A DNA stretch of 22,505 nt from Coemansia sp. RSA 1804. Its lineage: Eukaryota; Kickxellomycota; Kickxellomycetes; Kickxellales; Kickxellaceae. The stretch lies in the NCBI GenBank assembly GCA_027578815.1, contig JANBTH010000279.1, positions 1 to 22,505 of the forward strand, given 5' to 3'. The notes under the pieces were generated by a model. It saw only the letters and a program-made list of their open reading frames with translations. It did not search any database and was not told the origin of the DNA. A program made the position numbers and the translations under genes. Shown here in pieces: positions 1-7,763 of the stretch (position 1 is its first letter; every line of letters starts with the position of its first letter).

Positions 1-630
1 ATAGAGCATTCGCTGCTGGACGACTGGGAGTCACTTGTCTACATTATATGCTGGATCGGCACCTACGGGTGGAGAAGACAGGATACCGCCGCTAAGGAAC
101 CTGATATTCCTGAACGCAGAATTGTATCAAAGCGGACAGAGTCTGGTGGTGGCAAGTCTCAGCAATCGACGCGTATAAATCAAGATAAGGATAGCCAGCG
201 AGATAAACCGGAATTCAAATGGATATCTAGATGGATTGACGGGATACTTTCTGTATGTGCGGACAACAAGCGATCTGATCTTCATGAAGAAGAGCTATTT
301 TTAAGGATCACAGAACAATTTGACAGCAGAGTTCCTTCGTATGAACATCTTGACTATCTTGCTCATGAGCTGCGCAAAGTTCTTATTGACAACCACAGCA
401 ACAAAAGTCAGAGAGGTACAGTCCTGCCCATATTGAGAAGGAAAGACCCTTTTGCAACTTCTTCATCTCAAAAGGAAGAACCTAGTCCAATTGATCCATT
501 TGTAGAGCGCCATAAGGATGCGGAAAACATAGCCAAAAGACTTCTAGATACCTTGAAGGATATTGCAGAGAAGGCGAGGATGGTACTAGAGAAGGAGAAA
601 GGAACGATTGGCACTCCACCTTTCTTGTAA
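1..630 (+). CDS. FunK1 fungal-type protein kinase, C-terminal part (5' end outside window)
   Basis: Frame 1 is open from the first base to a TAA at 628-630, giving 209 residues of a protein that begins upstream of the window. Residues 5-20 read LLDDWESLVYIICWIG. This is the hallmark C-lobe block of FunK1 kinases (usually D-D-x-E-S-L-x-Y-V-L), in the helix after the activation segment. It is followed by a charged linker, a W-I-x-x-W-I-D-G helix, and a region ending in LAHELRKVLID, which fits the family's C-terminal helix. The last 60 residues are a Lys/Glu-rich tail predicted to be helical. The catalytic HRD and DFG-equivalent motifs would lie upstream, so activity cannot be judged. FunK1 kinases are expanded in many fungi and their substrates are largely unknown. 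Family assignment is secure; the exon structure upstream is unknown. Confidence 0.85.
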   Translation: MEHSLLDDWESLVYIICWIGTYGWRRQDTAAKEPDIPERRIVSKRTESGGGKSQQSTRINQDKDSQRDKPEFKWISRWIDGILSVCADNKRSDLHEEELFLRITEQFDSRVPSYEHLDYLAHELRKVLIDNHSNKSQRGTVLPILRRKDPFATSSSQKEEPSPIDPFVERHKDAENIAKRLLDTLKDIAEKARMVLEKEKGTIGTPPFL

Positions 631-784
631 ACGCTTGCCAAAATATTTAGTAAGTCGAAAACATATCGTTTCGATATTCTTGACTACAAGTGGTAATCAA
701 ATATTAACATTTATCAAACATTGTTTTCTCAATATAAATAATTAGAAAAAAGTAGTTGAACACATGAAAAAAGGAGCAGGCAAT
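631..784. other. Convergent intergenic spacer
   Basis: This short AT-rich spacer separates the ends of the plus-strand FunK1 gene and the minus-strand kinase gene. It must hold both 3' UTRs. No gene or structured element is visible. Confidence 0.6.
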
Positions 785-2012
785 CTAGGAAAGATAGTCC
801 AAAAGACGCTCAACGACCTGGGTCATCGGGGGTCTGTCGGCCGGAACCTGAGCCCACATCTGCTGGATGAGATCGAGCAGGGCCTTTGGGTACTTCTGCA
901 GGCGCGCCAGCGGCGGACGGTAGCCGTGGTCGCGGACCTGGGAGTAGAGCTGGTGCTCGGTCATGTCGTGGTACGGGTAGGGTTCCTCGCTCCACTGGAG
1001 GATCTCCCAGAAGATCAGGCCGCATGCGTAGACATCGACCTTCTCCGTGTACGAGGGCCGCGAGGCCCAGAACTCGGGGGCCTGCCAGTTGGGCGTGCCG
1101 CAGGCGGTGTGCACCATGGTGTTCATGCGCGGACGGATGCGCGCCAACCCAAAGTCGTTGATCTTTGCGCGGTTGTCGGAGGAGATCAGCACGTTCATTG
1201 ATTTGAGATCACGGTGGATGACGCTGGGGCGGCGGGTGTGCAGGTACGAGACGCCCAGCGCAATGTCGTGCATGAACATCATCAGCTGGCCAAAGGGGGG
1301 CTTTGGAACGCGCCGCATGAAGTCGAAGAGGTCGCCGTTTTCGCACAGCTCGGTGACGATGCACAGTCTCCGCCGGTTGGAGCACACGCCGATGAACTTG
1401 ACGATGTTCTCGTGCCGCAGCTGCTTGAGCACGCTGATCTCGTGCCGGATCTCCTCAAAGTCGCTCGACGAGAAGTCGGCTATCCGCACCTCGCCTATTG
1501 CCACCGGGTTCCCCTGGTACTCGCCCCGGTAGCAGTCCTTGAACCCCCCGGACCCTATTTTGCTGCCAAAGACCAGCTTTTCCACAGCTATCTCGTCCGA
1601 GTAGTCTGATGCCTCATTTCCGTTCTTGGCTCCTGCGCTGTACAGGAGGTTGGCCTCCCGCGTGTTCACTTGCTCCAGATGCGGACTCGATGGTACGGGG
1701 ACTGGCTTTGTGTTAATCTTCCAGTCCATCAGCTCCTGTATCAGCTGGGACTTTGAGCCCTCTGCCGAAAGCCCTACAAACGAAATAACAATAAAATACA
1801 GCCAGAACGGTTGTTGTTATTATTCAGAAATCTGTTACTATTGCCACCAAGCCGTAAGCACGGGCCCGAGGAAAGGAATAGCGCTAGGTATGCTGCTCAC
1901 CTCGCTCCTGGCATAGAACTATGAGGTCGGCCTTTATGCGCTTGTTCAGCGTGAACCAGTTCTCCAGCTCCAGCGTCTCGTCCACATGCCGCACTATCAA
2001 CCGAAATGCCAT
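785..2012 (-). CDS. SAP-domain / TKL-type protein kinase with relocated lysine, two exons
   Basis: I read this as join(785..1773, 1901..2012) on the minus strand, 366 residues. Exon 1 starts at ATG 2012. The intron is 1774-1900 (GTGAGC donor, TTTGTAG acceptor) and splits the Gly38 codon, keeping the frame. Residues about 25-54 form a SAP motif (IKADLIVLCQERGLSAEGSK, then LIQEL). SAP domains usually bind DNA or chromatin, but this one is untested. Residues about 105-366 are a kinase domain: glycine-rich loop GSGGFKDCY, alpha-C Glu149, HRDLKSMN with Asp226, DFG with Asp244, then an APE-like segment. The closest type by motif is the TKL/MLK group. The VAIK lysine is replaced by Gly131, while Lys116 occupies the third glycine position of the loop, as in WNK kinases. 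The ATG at 1729, inside exon 2, would give a truncated 314-residue form without the SAP domain. The gene is divergent from the GPI12-like gene. Function is unknown. Confidence 0.85.
1774..1900 (-). other. Intron of the SAP kinase gene
   Basis: On the minus strand the donor is GTGAGC, just after exon 1 at 1901. The acceptor is TTTGTAG, ending at 1774 after a T-rich tract. The 127-nt length and phase 1 preserve the frame, and joining the exons completes an uninterrupted SAP motif. That makes the intron well supported without transcript data. Confidence 0.85.
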
Positions 2013-2431
2013 AATGTGTAATGTCCCCCCTCCTCTGTTGTTTGTATACTAATTAGCGCACCGCACGCAGGCTGAAGAAATAAAGAATAGAATAGGATAG
2101 TAATTGCAAGGTCCGAAAAGACAGGAGAGAGCCACAGAAGGTCAAGTGCGCCAGGGATGACAAAAGCGCTGCAGAAGGCGCAGGGTCACGTGTAACGCGC
2201 CTAATTAGCTCTATCGCCAATCGCTGATTAGACGGAGTTTGATTACGGTTTTGCGCGTTGAAAGATCTGGGCTGAGGTGGCGTAACCACGCAGGAAACGC
2301 GGGTATTGAAGAAAGAGCATGGCTGTTCTTGCTTTCTCAGTCTCGCTCTACTTATATGCTGTTTTTTATCTCCTTTCATTCATACTTGTTTTATTTTGTA
2401 CTTTGAAATCAAGCAAATCGTTAAATCAAAA
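2013..2431. promoter_or_regulatory. Divergent promoter with CACGTG E-box and CCAAT box
   Basis: This 419-bp spacer separates two divergent start codons. It contains a palindromic CACGTG at 2187-2192 and CCAAT at 2217-2221, about 25 bases apart. CACGTG is the core site of basic helix-loop-helix factors (Cbf1/Pho4/USF type), and CCAAT is the HAP complex site. Both are short enough to occur by chance, so shared control of the kinase and the GPI gene is inference. No other gene is visible. Confidence 0.45.
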
Positions 2432-3220
2432 ATGCTTGTTCTGCACCTAGTTGTTCCAGTTCTTCTTGTGTCGGTAGTGATGTACGTGGTCCTCTGCTTC
2501 CGGCCGGGCATAGCGGAGCGGGATTTCATACCAAAGGAGAAGCAGGGGAAGAAGCAGAAGCATGTGCTGTTTGTGACAGCGCATCCCGACGACGAGAGCA
2601 TGTTCTTTGCGCCGACGCTGGCGTACATGGCCAAGCGCAAGGACATTGCGGTGACGCTGATGTGTCTGACGAAGGGGGACCACGAGGGCCAGGGCGAGGT
2701 GCGCAAGAAGGAGCTGATCAAGGCGGCGGTTGGGTTTGGGCTGACGCCGGAGAGCGTGCTGATTGTGGACGACGCCAACCTGCCGGACGATCCGCGGCGG
2801 ATCTGGAACGCGGCGCTGGTGGCCAAGGCGGTGGAGGACGTGGTTGTTGTTGGCGACGTCGATGCGGTTTTCACCTTTGACCAGCGCGGCGTCTCGGGCC
2901 ACCAGAACCACATTGCCGCGTACATGGGCGTCAAGCACATGGCGCTCACGTCCCAGCGCCTCAAGTTCCGCGCCATCAACGTCTATGCGCTCGAGTCCGT
3001 TGGCCTGGCGCGCAAGTTCAGCTCCATCCTCGACACTGTCTTCTGTCTCGGCGCGTTCGTGGCCTCCCGAAACAGCCTTATGTTTGTCGCCGATCTCCAG
3101 GGCTACTCGATGGGCATCCAGGCCATGGCGATGCATGAGAGCCAGCTTGTGTGGTTCCGTAAGCTGTACCTCGTGTTCTCCCGGTACATGTTTATCAACA
3201 ACTACGCCAAGATCAACTAG
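2432..3220 (+). CDS. GPI12: GlcNAc-phosphatidylinositol de-N-acetylase (PIG-L family)
   Basis: The protein has 262 residues. Enzymes of this family remove acetate from GlcNAc-PI at the ER, the second step of GPI-anchor synthesis. Residues 3-23 form a single N-terminal membrane segment, as in PIG-L. The metal-binding motif HPDDE is at 51-55, and a second conserved block, FDQRGVSGHQNH, at 149-160 carries His residues typical of the active site. The open frame extends upstream to an ATG at 2306. I prefer the ATG at 2432 because it has an A-rich context, puts the membrane segment at the N-terminus, and gives a length close to mammalian PIG-L (about 250). There is no sign of an intron. The coding sequence is GC-rich and therefore carries a long antisense shadow frame. 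Confidence 0.93.
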   Translation: MLVLHLVVPVLLVSVVMYVVLCFRPGIAERDFIPKEKQGKKQKHVLFVTAHPDDESMFFAPTLAYMAKRKDIAVTLMCLTKGDHEGQGEVRKKELIKAAVGFGLTPESVLIVDDANLPDDPRRIWNAALVAKAVEDVVVVGDVDAVFTFDQRGVSGHQNHIAAYMGVKHMALTSQRLKFRAINVYALESVGLARKFSSILDTVFCLGAFVASRNSLMFVADLQGYSMGIQAMAMHESQLVWFRKLYLVFSRYMFINNYAKIN

Positions 3221-3423
3221 AGGCATAGGCACGAGTGGCACTGATCTTTTTGCTGCTGCTTGCTGAATAGCCCTATTTATTCAATGTTTTCACTAGGATC
3301 AGGAGAAAAAGGGGGGGAATATAGAAAAGGGCACTCAGGACAACGTTGCAATGCTTGGCGAGGACGGAGAAAAAAGATCCATTGATCATCCATCCGGAGC
3401 GTCAAGCAAGAGGAACATGTGGA
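3221..3423. other. Convergent intergenic spacer
   Basis: This 203-bp spacer lies between the PIG-L gene and the convergent secreted-protein gene and should hold both 3' UTRs. It includes a run of Gs at 3312-3317 flanked by A runs. Nothing else is recognisable. Confidence 0.5.
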
Positions 3424-4221
3424 TCACTGTGCGGAGCGCATGGAGCTTGATTCGCCAAAGAAGAACATTGGGCGGGCCAGGGTTTTGATGATGGCAAACA
3501 CGGTGCGCAGGATGTTCATGTTGGCGCTGGCAACGTTGATGGGGACCGGGTTGAGGCGGATCCCGTAGGCACACACAGGCGACGGCGTAGACACGATGCT
3601 GGAGCCGGTGCTGGTGTTGGCGCCAGCATCGGTACTGGTGTCCGACCCGGTATCAGTGTTAGTGTCGGTGGGCGAGGCGGTCTCCTCGCCAGCAGTGGCG
3701 GTGGCAGTCGGGCTGGCCATGCCTTCGACGGGGCACACGGGGACATAGTAGACGTCGCCGGACTGCATCACGCTGGCCGCCAGGTAGATGAACTTCCTGG
3801 CTGCCGGGTCGTAGACCATCTCGAGCATCGTGGGCGTGCTGGCCAGATCGCTGGCCACGTGCGAGAAGTCGAAGTACGAGGCTATGCGCCCAAGCAGCGC
3901 CTGCACCATGCTGGGCATGCGCTCCTCCCGGCTGCCGGAGCCGTAGACGCCCATTGGCGGGATGCCCATACCCACGCCGTCACCGGCCATAGCGCCGGGC
4001 ATCGGTGCGGATCCCTTTCCTCCCATGCCCATGCCGCCGCCTCCGACCATTGCGCCGGGCATCATCATGTTTGGCTGCATCGCCTGGTAGACGTTGCCGG
4101 GGGTCGGGGTGGGAAGTCCGCCCATTCCGCCGTAGTTCTCGGGACTCTCTGATTCCTGGCCAACGGCAGCGGTGCCGAAGACGGCGATGCTGGCAAGAAC
4201 GGAGGAAACGTTGAGCTTCAT
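3424..4221 (-). CDS. Secreted Met/Gly-rich and Thr/Ser-rich protein of unknown function
   Basis: This single frame encodes 265 residues, and I do not recognise the family. Residues 1-21 are a convincing signal peptide: Lys near the start, a hydrophobic core, and AAVGQ at a likely cleavage site. Residues about 30-105 are rich in Met, Gly and Pro with repeated MPGAM and GMGMGG-like motifs. Residues about 106-170 look folded (an FDFSHVASDL region, then a YVPVCP stretch). A Thr/Ser/Ala/Asp-rich linker at about 172-215 looks like an O-glycosylated stalk. A final segment of about 50 residues begins with a second Cys (PVCAYGIRL). The two Cys residues flank the Thr-rich linker and could pair. The hydrophobic C-terminal part (near TVFAIIKTLA) is followed by polar residues, so GPI anchoring is not clear. 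A TATA box lies 159 bases upstream of the ATG. The role is probably at the cell surface or wall. Confidence 0.75.
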   Translation of the reverse strand: MKLNVSSVLASIAVFGTAAVGQESESPENYGGMGGLPTPTPGNVYQAMQPNMMMPGAMVGGGGMGMGGKGSAPMPGAMAGDGVGMGIPPMGVYGSGSREERMPSMVQALLGRIASYFDFSHVASDLASTPTMLEMVYDPAARKFIYLAASVMQSGDVYYVPVCPVEGMASPTATATAGEETASPTDTNTDTGSDTSTDAGANTSTGSSIVSTPSPVCAYGIRLNPVPINVASANMNILRTVFAIIKTLARPMFFFGESSSMRSAQ

Positions 4222-4684
4222 ACTTGAGTTGTTTGGTTTTTTTGGTGTTGCAAAAACGAGTAAAGCTGCGTGTGCGTGTGTGCGTGTTGGTAGGTAGGTA
4301 GAAAAAAAGGCAGTTAGCTGAGTGTGCTGATGCTTGCTGAATCCTTCTCTTTGGGGTGTTCAGCCGACCGAACCGGCACCTTTTATACTCGCTGGCAAAT
4401 GCGGCAAAGCTAGCTGCTCTCCTTCAGATGCATCTGCTTTGAGAGCACAGCTCACATCAGACAGGAGGAGACACATTGATGTCATTGATCCAGATACATC
4501 GCCAGTGTTCGTTCACACCTTAGCTGATCGTGAGTGACGCTTACCCACAATCCTGTAATCCAGGAATATCGCTCTTTCCAGCGGCTGCAGATTAAATCAA
4601 TATACTAGCAAGGTTAGAGTGGCGATTGAACCCCTGCTTTCCATTGCTGTACAACATTTTAAAAGCTAATATCCTAACACCACA
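4222..4684. other. Divergent intergenic region
   Basis: This 463-bp spacer lies between the secreted-protein gene (-) and the GGQ-protein gene (+). Besides the minus-strand TATA box it holds a GT-rich stretch at about 4268-4300 ending in a short TAGG repeat. No additional gene is visible. A GGTTCAATC-like string on the minus strand near 4625 resembles a tRNA B box but lacks a T-stem. Confidence 0.5.
4380..4387 (-). promoter_or_regulatory. TATA box of the secreted-protein gene
   Basis: On the minus strand the sequence reads CGAG-TATAAAAG-G. This is a perfect TATA consensus 159 bases before the ATG at 4221, in an otherwise GC-balanced spacer. The distance matches the TATA-to-ATG spacing seen at two other genes here. 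Confidence 0.6.
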
Positions 4685-5191
4685 ATGTACAGAGCGCTAT
4701 CATCTTTACTATCATTACCAATACGGCGGCCACAAAAGCCCGCCGGTCTGGCACTCAGGGTATTTGCCAGAGCCCGGCCGCTCACATCGGAAGCGGCAGA
4801 CGGTGGATCTGATAAGAAGGGACCAAGCAAACAGCGCACTCCAGTAGTTCTGAACGAGGAGGACATCGAGGAGAAGCACGTCCGCGGGTGGGGCAACGGG
4901 GGCCAGAAGGTGAACAAGACAAACAGCTGCGTGCAGCTCCTGCACAGACCCACCGGCACCGTGGTCATCTGCCAGGACACCCGCTACTTGCAGCAGAACC
5001 GCAAGATTGCGCGCAAACGGCTTATCGAGAAGCTTGATCTGCTGGCCAACGGCAGCGAGTCCAAGATCGGAGTCAAGATCACGAAGCTCCAGGCCCGCAA
5101 GCACAAGCAGCGCCAGCGGTCGAAGAAGAAGTATGCTGCGGAGAGTGCCAAGGATCCCGAAAATGGTGGTGAGCCTGCTGGATCTGAATGA
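4685..5191 (+). CDS. Mitochondrial GGQ-domain release-factor-like protein (MTRFR/Rso55 type)
   Basis: The protein has 168 residues. It belongs to the class I release-factor superfamily but contains only the catalytic GGQ domain. The motif is GWGNGGQKVNKT, with Gly72-Gly73-Gln74 as the peptidyl-tRNA hydrolysis tripeptide. It is followed by the family blocks CVQLLHRPTGTVV, CQDTR and NRKIARKRL. The codon-recognition domains of true release factors are absent. The first 30 or so residues are Arg/Leu/Ala-rich with no acidic residue, which fits a mitochondrial presequence. The C-terminal tail is Lys/Arg/Gln-rich, as in MTRFR and ICT1, where it contacts the ribosome. By family knowledge the role is rescue of stalled mitochondrial ribosomes. 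MTRFR/Rso55 fits better than ICT1 because of the preceding LNEEDIEEKHVRG segment. Confidence 0.88.
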   Translation: MYRALSSLLSLPIRRPQKPAGLALRVFARARPLTSEAADGGSDKKGPSKQRTPVVLNEEDIEEKHVRGWGNGGQKVNKTNSCVQLLHRPTGTVVICQDTRYLQQNRKIARKRLIEKLDLLANGSESKIGVKITKLQARKHKQRQRSKKKYAAESAKDPENGGEPAGSE

Positions 5192-6016
5192 TTGGAAAAC
5201 ATGGGCCAGCTGTTCGCCTGAATGCGCTAAAAAAAATTAAGGTACCCGCAACAGGCACTGTGGGTTTTGCAACCACCAAGAAACATTGCATGTGACCTAT
5301 GGAAAAACAAATGTCCTGGATCATCGCTATAATGCAGCTAGAAAAAAATCCATGCTAGAGCGGAGAATTTCGTTCTGCTTTTTTTGATGAGGTTGCAAGG
5401 AAAGCTGGCGTGGTGGAATATAGTAATAAAACCCCACGAATTAATCCCCCGTCCAGCACTGGCGCCTAACTTGTTCGCCGGATACTGATTGACTTGTAAG
5501 CGTGCCATATACGGAAGGCAGCATCTCCTTTTCTTCAGTCTTCAGCGCTGCCAACTGGTGGCATTCTGCCCGTCTTTTTTGCATTTAGATTTGGAATTGT
5601 GCGCGTGCACATCTCTCTATCCCAGTTATTGCGTTGGTAGCATGTTCTCTCTCTTTTTTTCTCCGTTGCGGAGGGTTTGCTCTATGCAATTTCTCCTAGC
5701 TGCATGAGTGAAGGTCCTTTTTTTCCTTGACGGAACATGTGGATTATTATGCTGGAGAAAAATGGCAGCTGAGGGCGGTGAAATACACAGGCTGCCTTAA
5801 GCTTGCTTGGAAAACAGGTTACCAGTTGAATACATGCGAAATTCCAGACGTATAAATACAGTTGCAGGTGGTTTTGAGACCCGGATGTTGGTTCTTGCCA
5901 GACAGACATTCCCGCTCCAAATCCTAAGCCCATTCTCTGTAACTGTAACTTGTACTTTTTTCTTCTACTACTACTCAGCTGCTTCTTTTGCTAAAAACAC
6001 ACTGTAATTCCTAAAG
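5192..6016. other. Intergenic region between GGQ gene and IDO-like gene
   Basis: This 825-bp region must contain the 3' UTR of the GGQ gene, with a possible AATAAA at 5425-5430. It also contains the promoter of the downstream gene, with a TATA box at 5851-5858. A small CTCCG-TTG-CGGAG hairpin lies at 5661-5673. No protein-coding segment or RNA gene is convincing. Confidence 0.5.
5851..5858 (+). promoter_or_regulatory. TATA box of the IDO-like gene
   Basis: TATAAATA lies 159 bases before the ATG at 6017 and is followed by a T/C-rich stretch just before the start codon. The spacing matches the other TATA boxes in the window. Confidence 0.55.
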
Positions 6017-7567
6017 ATGGCAGCCATGCTTCCTCGTGCCAGAATCCTGGGGACCGCCTCGCTTCTAAACCGCAGCGTGCGAGGCCTCGCCACAGGCGCG
6101 GCAAAGCACCAGGCGGCGCTGGCATCGAGCATCAGCGGCGCCGACGGCCTCGCACAACCATCCTCCAAGTCGGCGGACACATGGACCAACGTCGAGCCAG
6201 GCAGCGAGTTCACAGTGACGCGCGAGACCGGGTTCCTGCCGCGGCACGAGCCGCTGGCGGTGCTTCCGAGCTACTTCGAGAAGCTGGAGGAGCTGCTGGA
6301 CGAGATGCCGATCCACAAGGGCGACGGGACGCACGGGCTGCTGCACAGCGGGCGGTTCGGCGAGCGCATCGAGCGCGAGCTCCCGCTCTACGACGTCGAC
6401 TTCGTCTTCGACTCGCGCATCCTGGCCGCGCTGTACCGCGACTACGCGTTCCTGGCGTCGGCGTACCTGCTGGAGCCCTGCGACATCCAGTTCCGGCTGG
6501 CACGCAACTACGGCCTGGCGCGCCGCATCCTCCCGGCCAACATCGCGCGGCCGCTGCAGACCATTGCGGCCCGACTGCGCGCGCAGCCGTTTCTCGAGCA
6601 CTCGTCGTTCACGTTCTACAACTACCGGCGCACGGACCCGCCAGCCGCCGACGCGCCTGCTTCTGGCGATAGCATCGAGCCGATCCGCCGGTTCTCGGGC
6701 TGCGACGCCGAGAGGAGCTACATCACGGGGCATGTGGCGGCCGCGCGGTTCACGGACCGGATGGTCCAGGCGTCGCTGGAGCTGCTGGGCGGCGCCAGGG
6801 CGGACGACCGCGGGCGATTCGACCGCGCAATGCAGCGCTACGCGGGAGCCATGCGCGAGGTCAACGGGGTTCTGTCGCGCGCACTAGCAAACTCGGGCGA
6901 GTACGCGTCGTTCCGCACGTACCTGAGCGGCACCAAGAGCCAGCCGATGTTCAGCGCCGGCGTGATCTACGAGTCCGCACCCTATGCGGGGCCCCACGTC
7001 TCCTCGGCCCTCCCAGCACAGCAGCACCAGTTCTTCGGCGTCGCGCAGAGCAGCAACCCGATCGCCTCGCTCAGCACGCACCTGTTCCAGCTGTCGCAGC
7101 TGAGTCCGCAGGGCGCGCTCCCCTGCGCCGACGGGATCGACCACCTGCGGCCGCAGAACTACCGCGCCTTCCTGACGCACATCGCCGCGCACTCAAGCAC
7201 CGACCGGGTGCAGTCGTACGCCCTGCGGTCCCCCGCGTCGTCCGCCCACTATGTCGCCGCCCTCGACCAGGTGCTCGCATACAGGTTCCGCCAGTGGGCC
7301 AATCTCCGGGACTCCGTCCACCTGCACACCCTGCGCGCGTCCCCCGCTTTCAGAAACTACCTGGATGTCCAGACCCGCCACATCAGGGACATCGCCGAGC
7401 TTGTCCTGCGCTCCAGAGCGAACACCGATTGCGAGATGCTGGCCCCCGCACAGCGCGCTGCCACCGATGCTGCTGCCCACAGGGCGGAGATTGTGCGCCG
7501 CTCGCTCAGTCGCATTCTGGAGGACGCCGAGCCCGCGCAGCTGCCCACCAGCATGATTGCGTATTAG
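6017..7567 (+). CDS. Indoleamine 2,3-dioxygenase-family protein, divergent, putative mitochondrial presequence
   Basis: The protein has 516 residues. IDO enzymes are haem dioxygenases that open the tryptophan indole ring at the start of the kynurenine/NAD pathway. Family landmarks appear in order: GFLP at 72-75, FRTYLSG at 299-305 (Arg300 matches human IDO1 Arg231), AGVIYES at 314-320, and GVAQSS at 341-346 (the haem-contacting G-x-x-x-Q-S-S block). In the helix that normally supplies the proximal haem histidine, an ungapped alignment puts Gln426 at that position (AYRFRQWANL). Nearby histidines (SVHLHTL) follow about ten residues later. The first 30 residues are rich in Arg, Ala and Ser without acids, like a mitochondrial presequence, whereas fungal IDO (Bna2) is normally cytosolic. 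The gene is strikingly GC-rich at third positions. Catalytic activity is uncertain; it could be a haem-free or altered IDO paralogue. Confidence 0.82.
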   Translation: MAAMLPRARILGTASLLNRSVRGLATGAAKHQAALASSISGADGLAQPSSKSADTWTNVEPGSEFTVTRETGFLPRHEPLAVLPSYFEKLEELLDEMPIHKGDGTHGLLHSGRFGERIERELPLYDVDFVFDSRILAALYRDYAFLASAYLLEPCDIQFRLARNYGLARRILPANIARPLQTIAARLRAQPFLEHSSFTFYNYRRTDPPAADAPASGDSIEPIRRFSGCDAERSYITGHVAAARFTDRMVQASLELLGGARADDRGRFDRAMQRYAGAMREVNGVLSRALANSGEYASFRTYLSGTKSQPMFSAGVIYESAPYAGPHVSSALPAQQHQFFGVAQSSNPIASLSTHLFQLSQLSPQGALPCADGIDHLRPQNYRAFLTHIAAHSSTDRVQSYALRSPASSAHYVAALDQVLAYRFRQWANLRDSVHLHTLRASPAFRNYLDVQTRHIRDIAELVLRSRANTDCEMLAPAQRAATDAAAHRAEIVRRSLSRILEDAEPAQLPTSMIAY

Positions 7568-7763
7568 CTGACAATAACAGCGTGCTTTCAATATTCTCCG
7601 ACAAATAAATAAATAAATAAACAATGGTGGTGTTATTGGCTGTCAAGGGAATATGGATGGAAATTCCCTAATGCAAAATAAAAATTATATGTAAAAGTAG
7701 CAGAATGGATAAAAACAAAAATGTTCATCTCTTTTTTACACAGCTTGCACACACACGACATCC
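7568..7763. other. Convergent spacer with AAAT microsatellite and polyadenylation signal
   Basis: AATAAA first occurs at 7604-7609, 37 bases after the IDO-like stop codon. It is part of a short AAAT repeat (7604-7621) and is the likely poly(A) signal. The remainder holds the 3' UTR of the minus-strand deubiquitinase gene. Confidence 0.5.

Noticed and set aside
2306..2431. 42-residue N-terminal extension of the PIG-L protein
   Set aside because: Starting at 2432 puts the membrane segment at the N-terminus and gives the usual family length; the upstream ATG is probably in the 5' leader.
2447..3241. 264-codon open frame antisense to the PIG-L gene
   Set aside because: It is a by-product of G/C-rich third positions in the PIG-L gene; its composition (Arg/His/Leu-rich) has no domain character, while the sense frame has clear enzyme motifs.
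4600..4660. tRNA gene on the minus strand suggested by a GGTTCAATC string
   Set aside because: No five-base T-stem, no acceptor stem and no anticodon arm can be folded around it.
6065..6733. Long antisense and alternative frames over the IDO-like gene
   Set aside because: These arise from extreme GC bias; the products are Arg/Ala-rich and unrecognisable, and the sense frame holds all IDO motifs.
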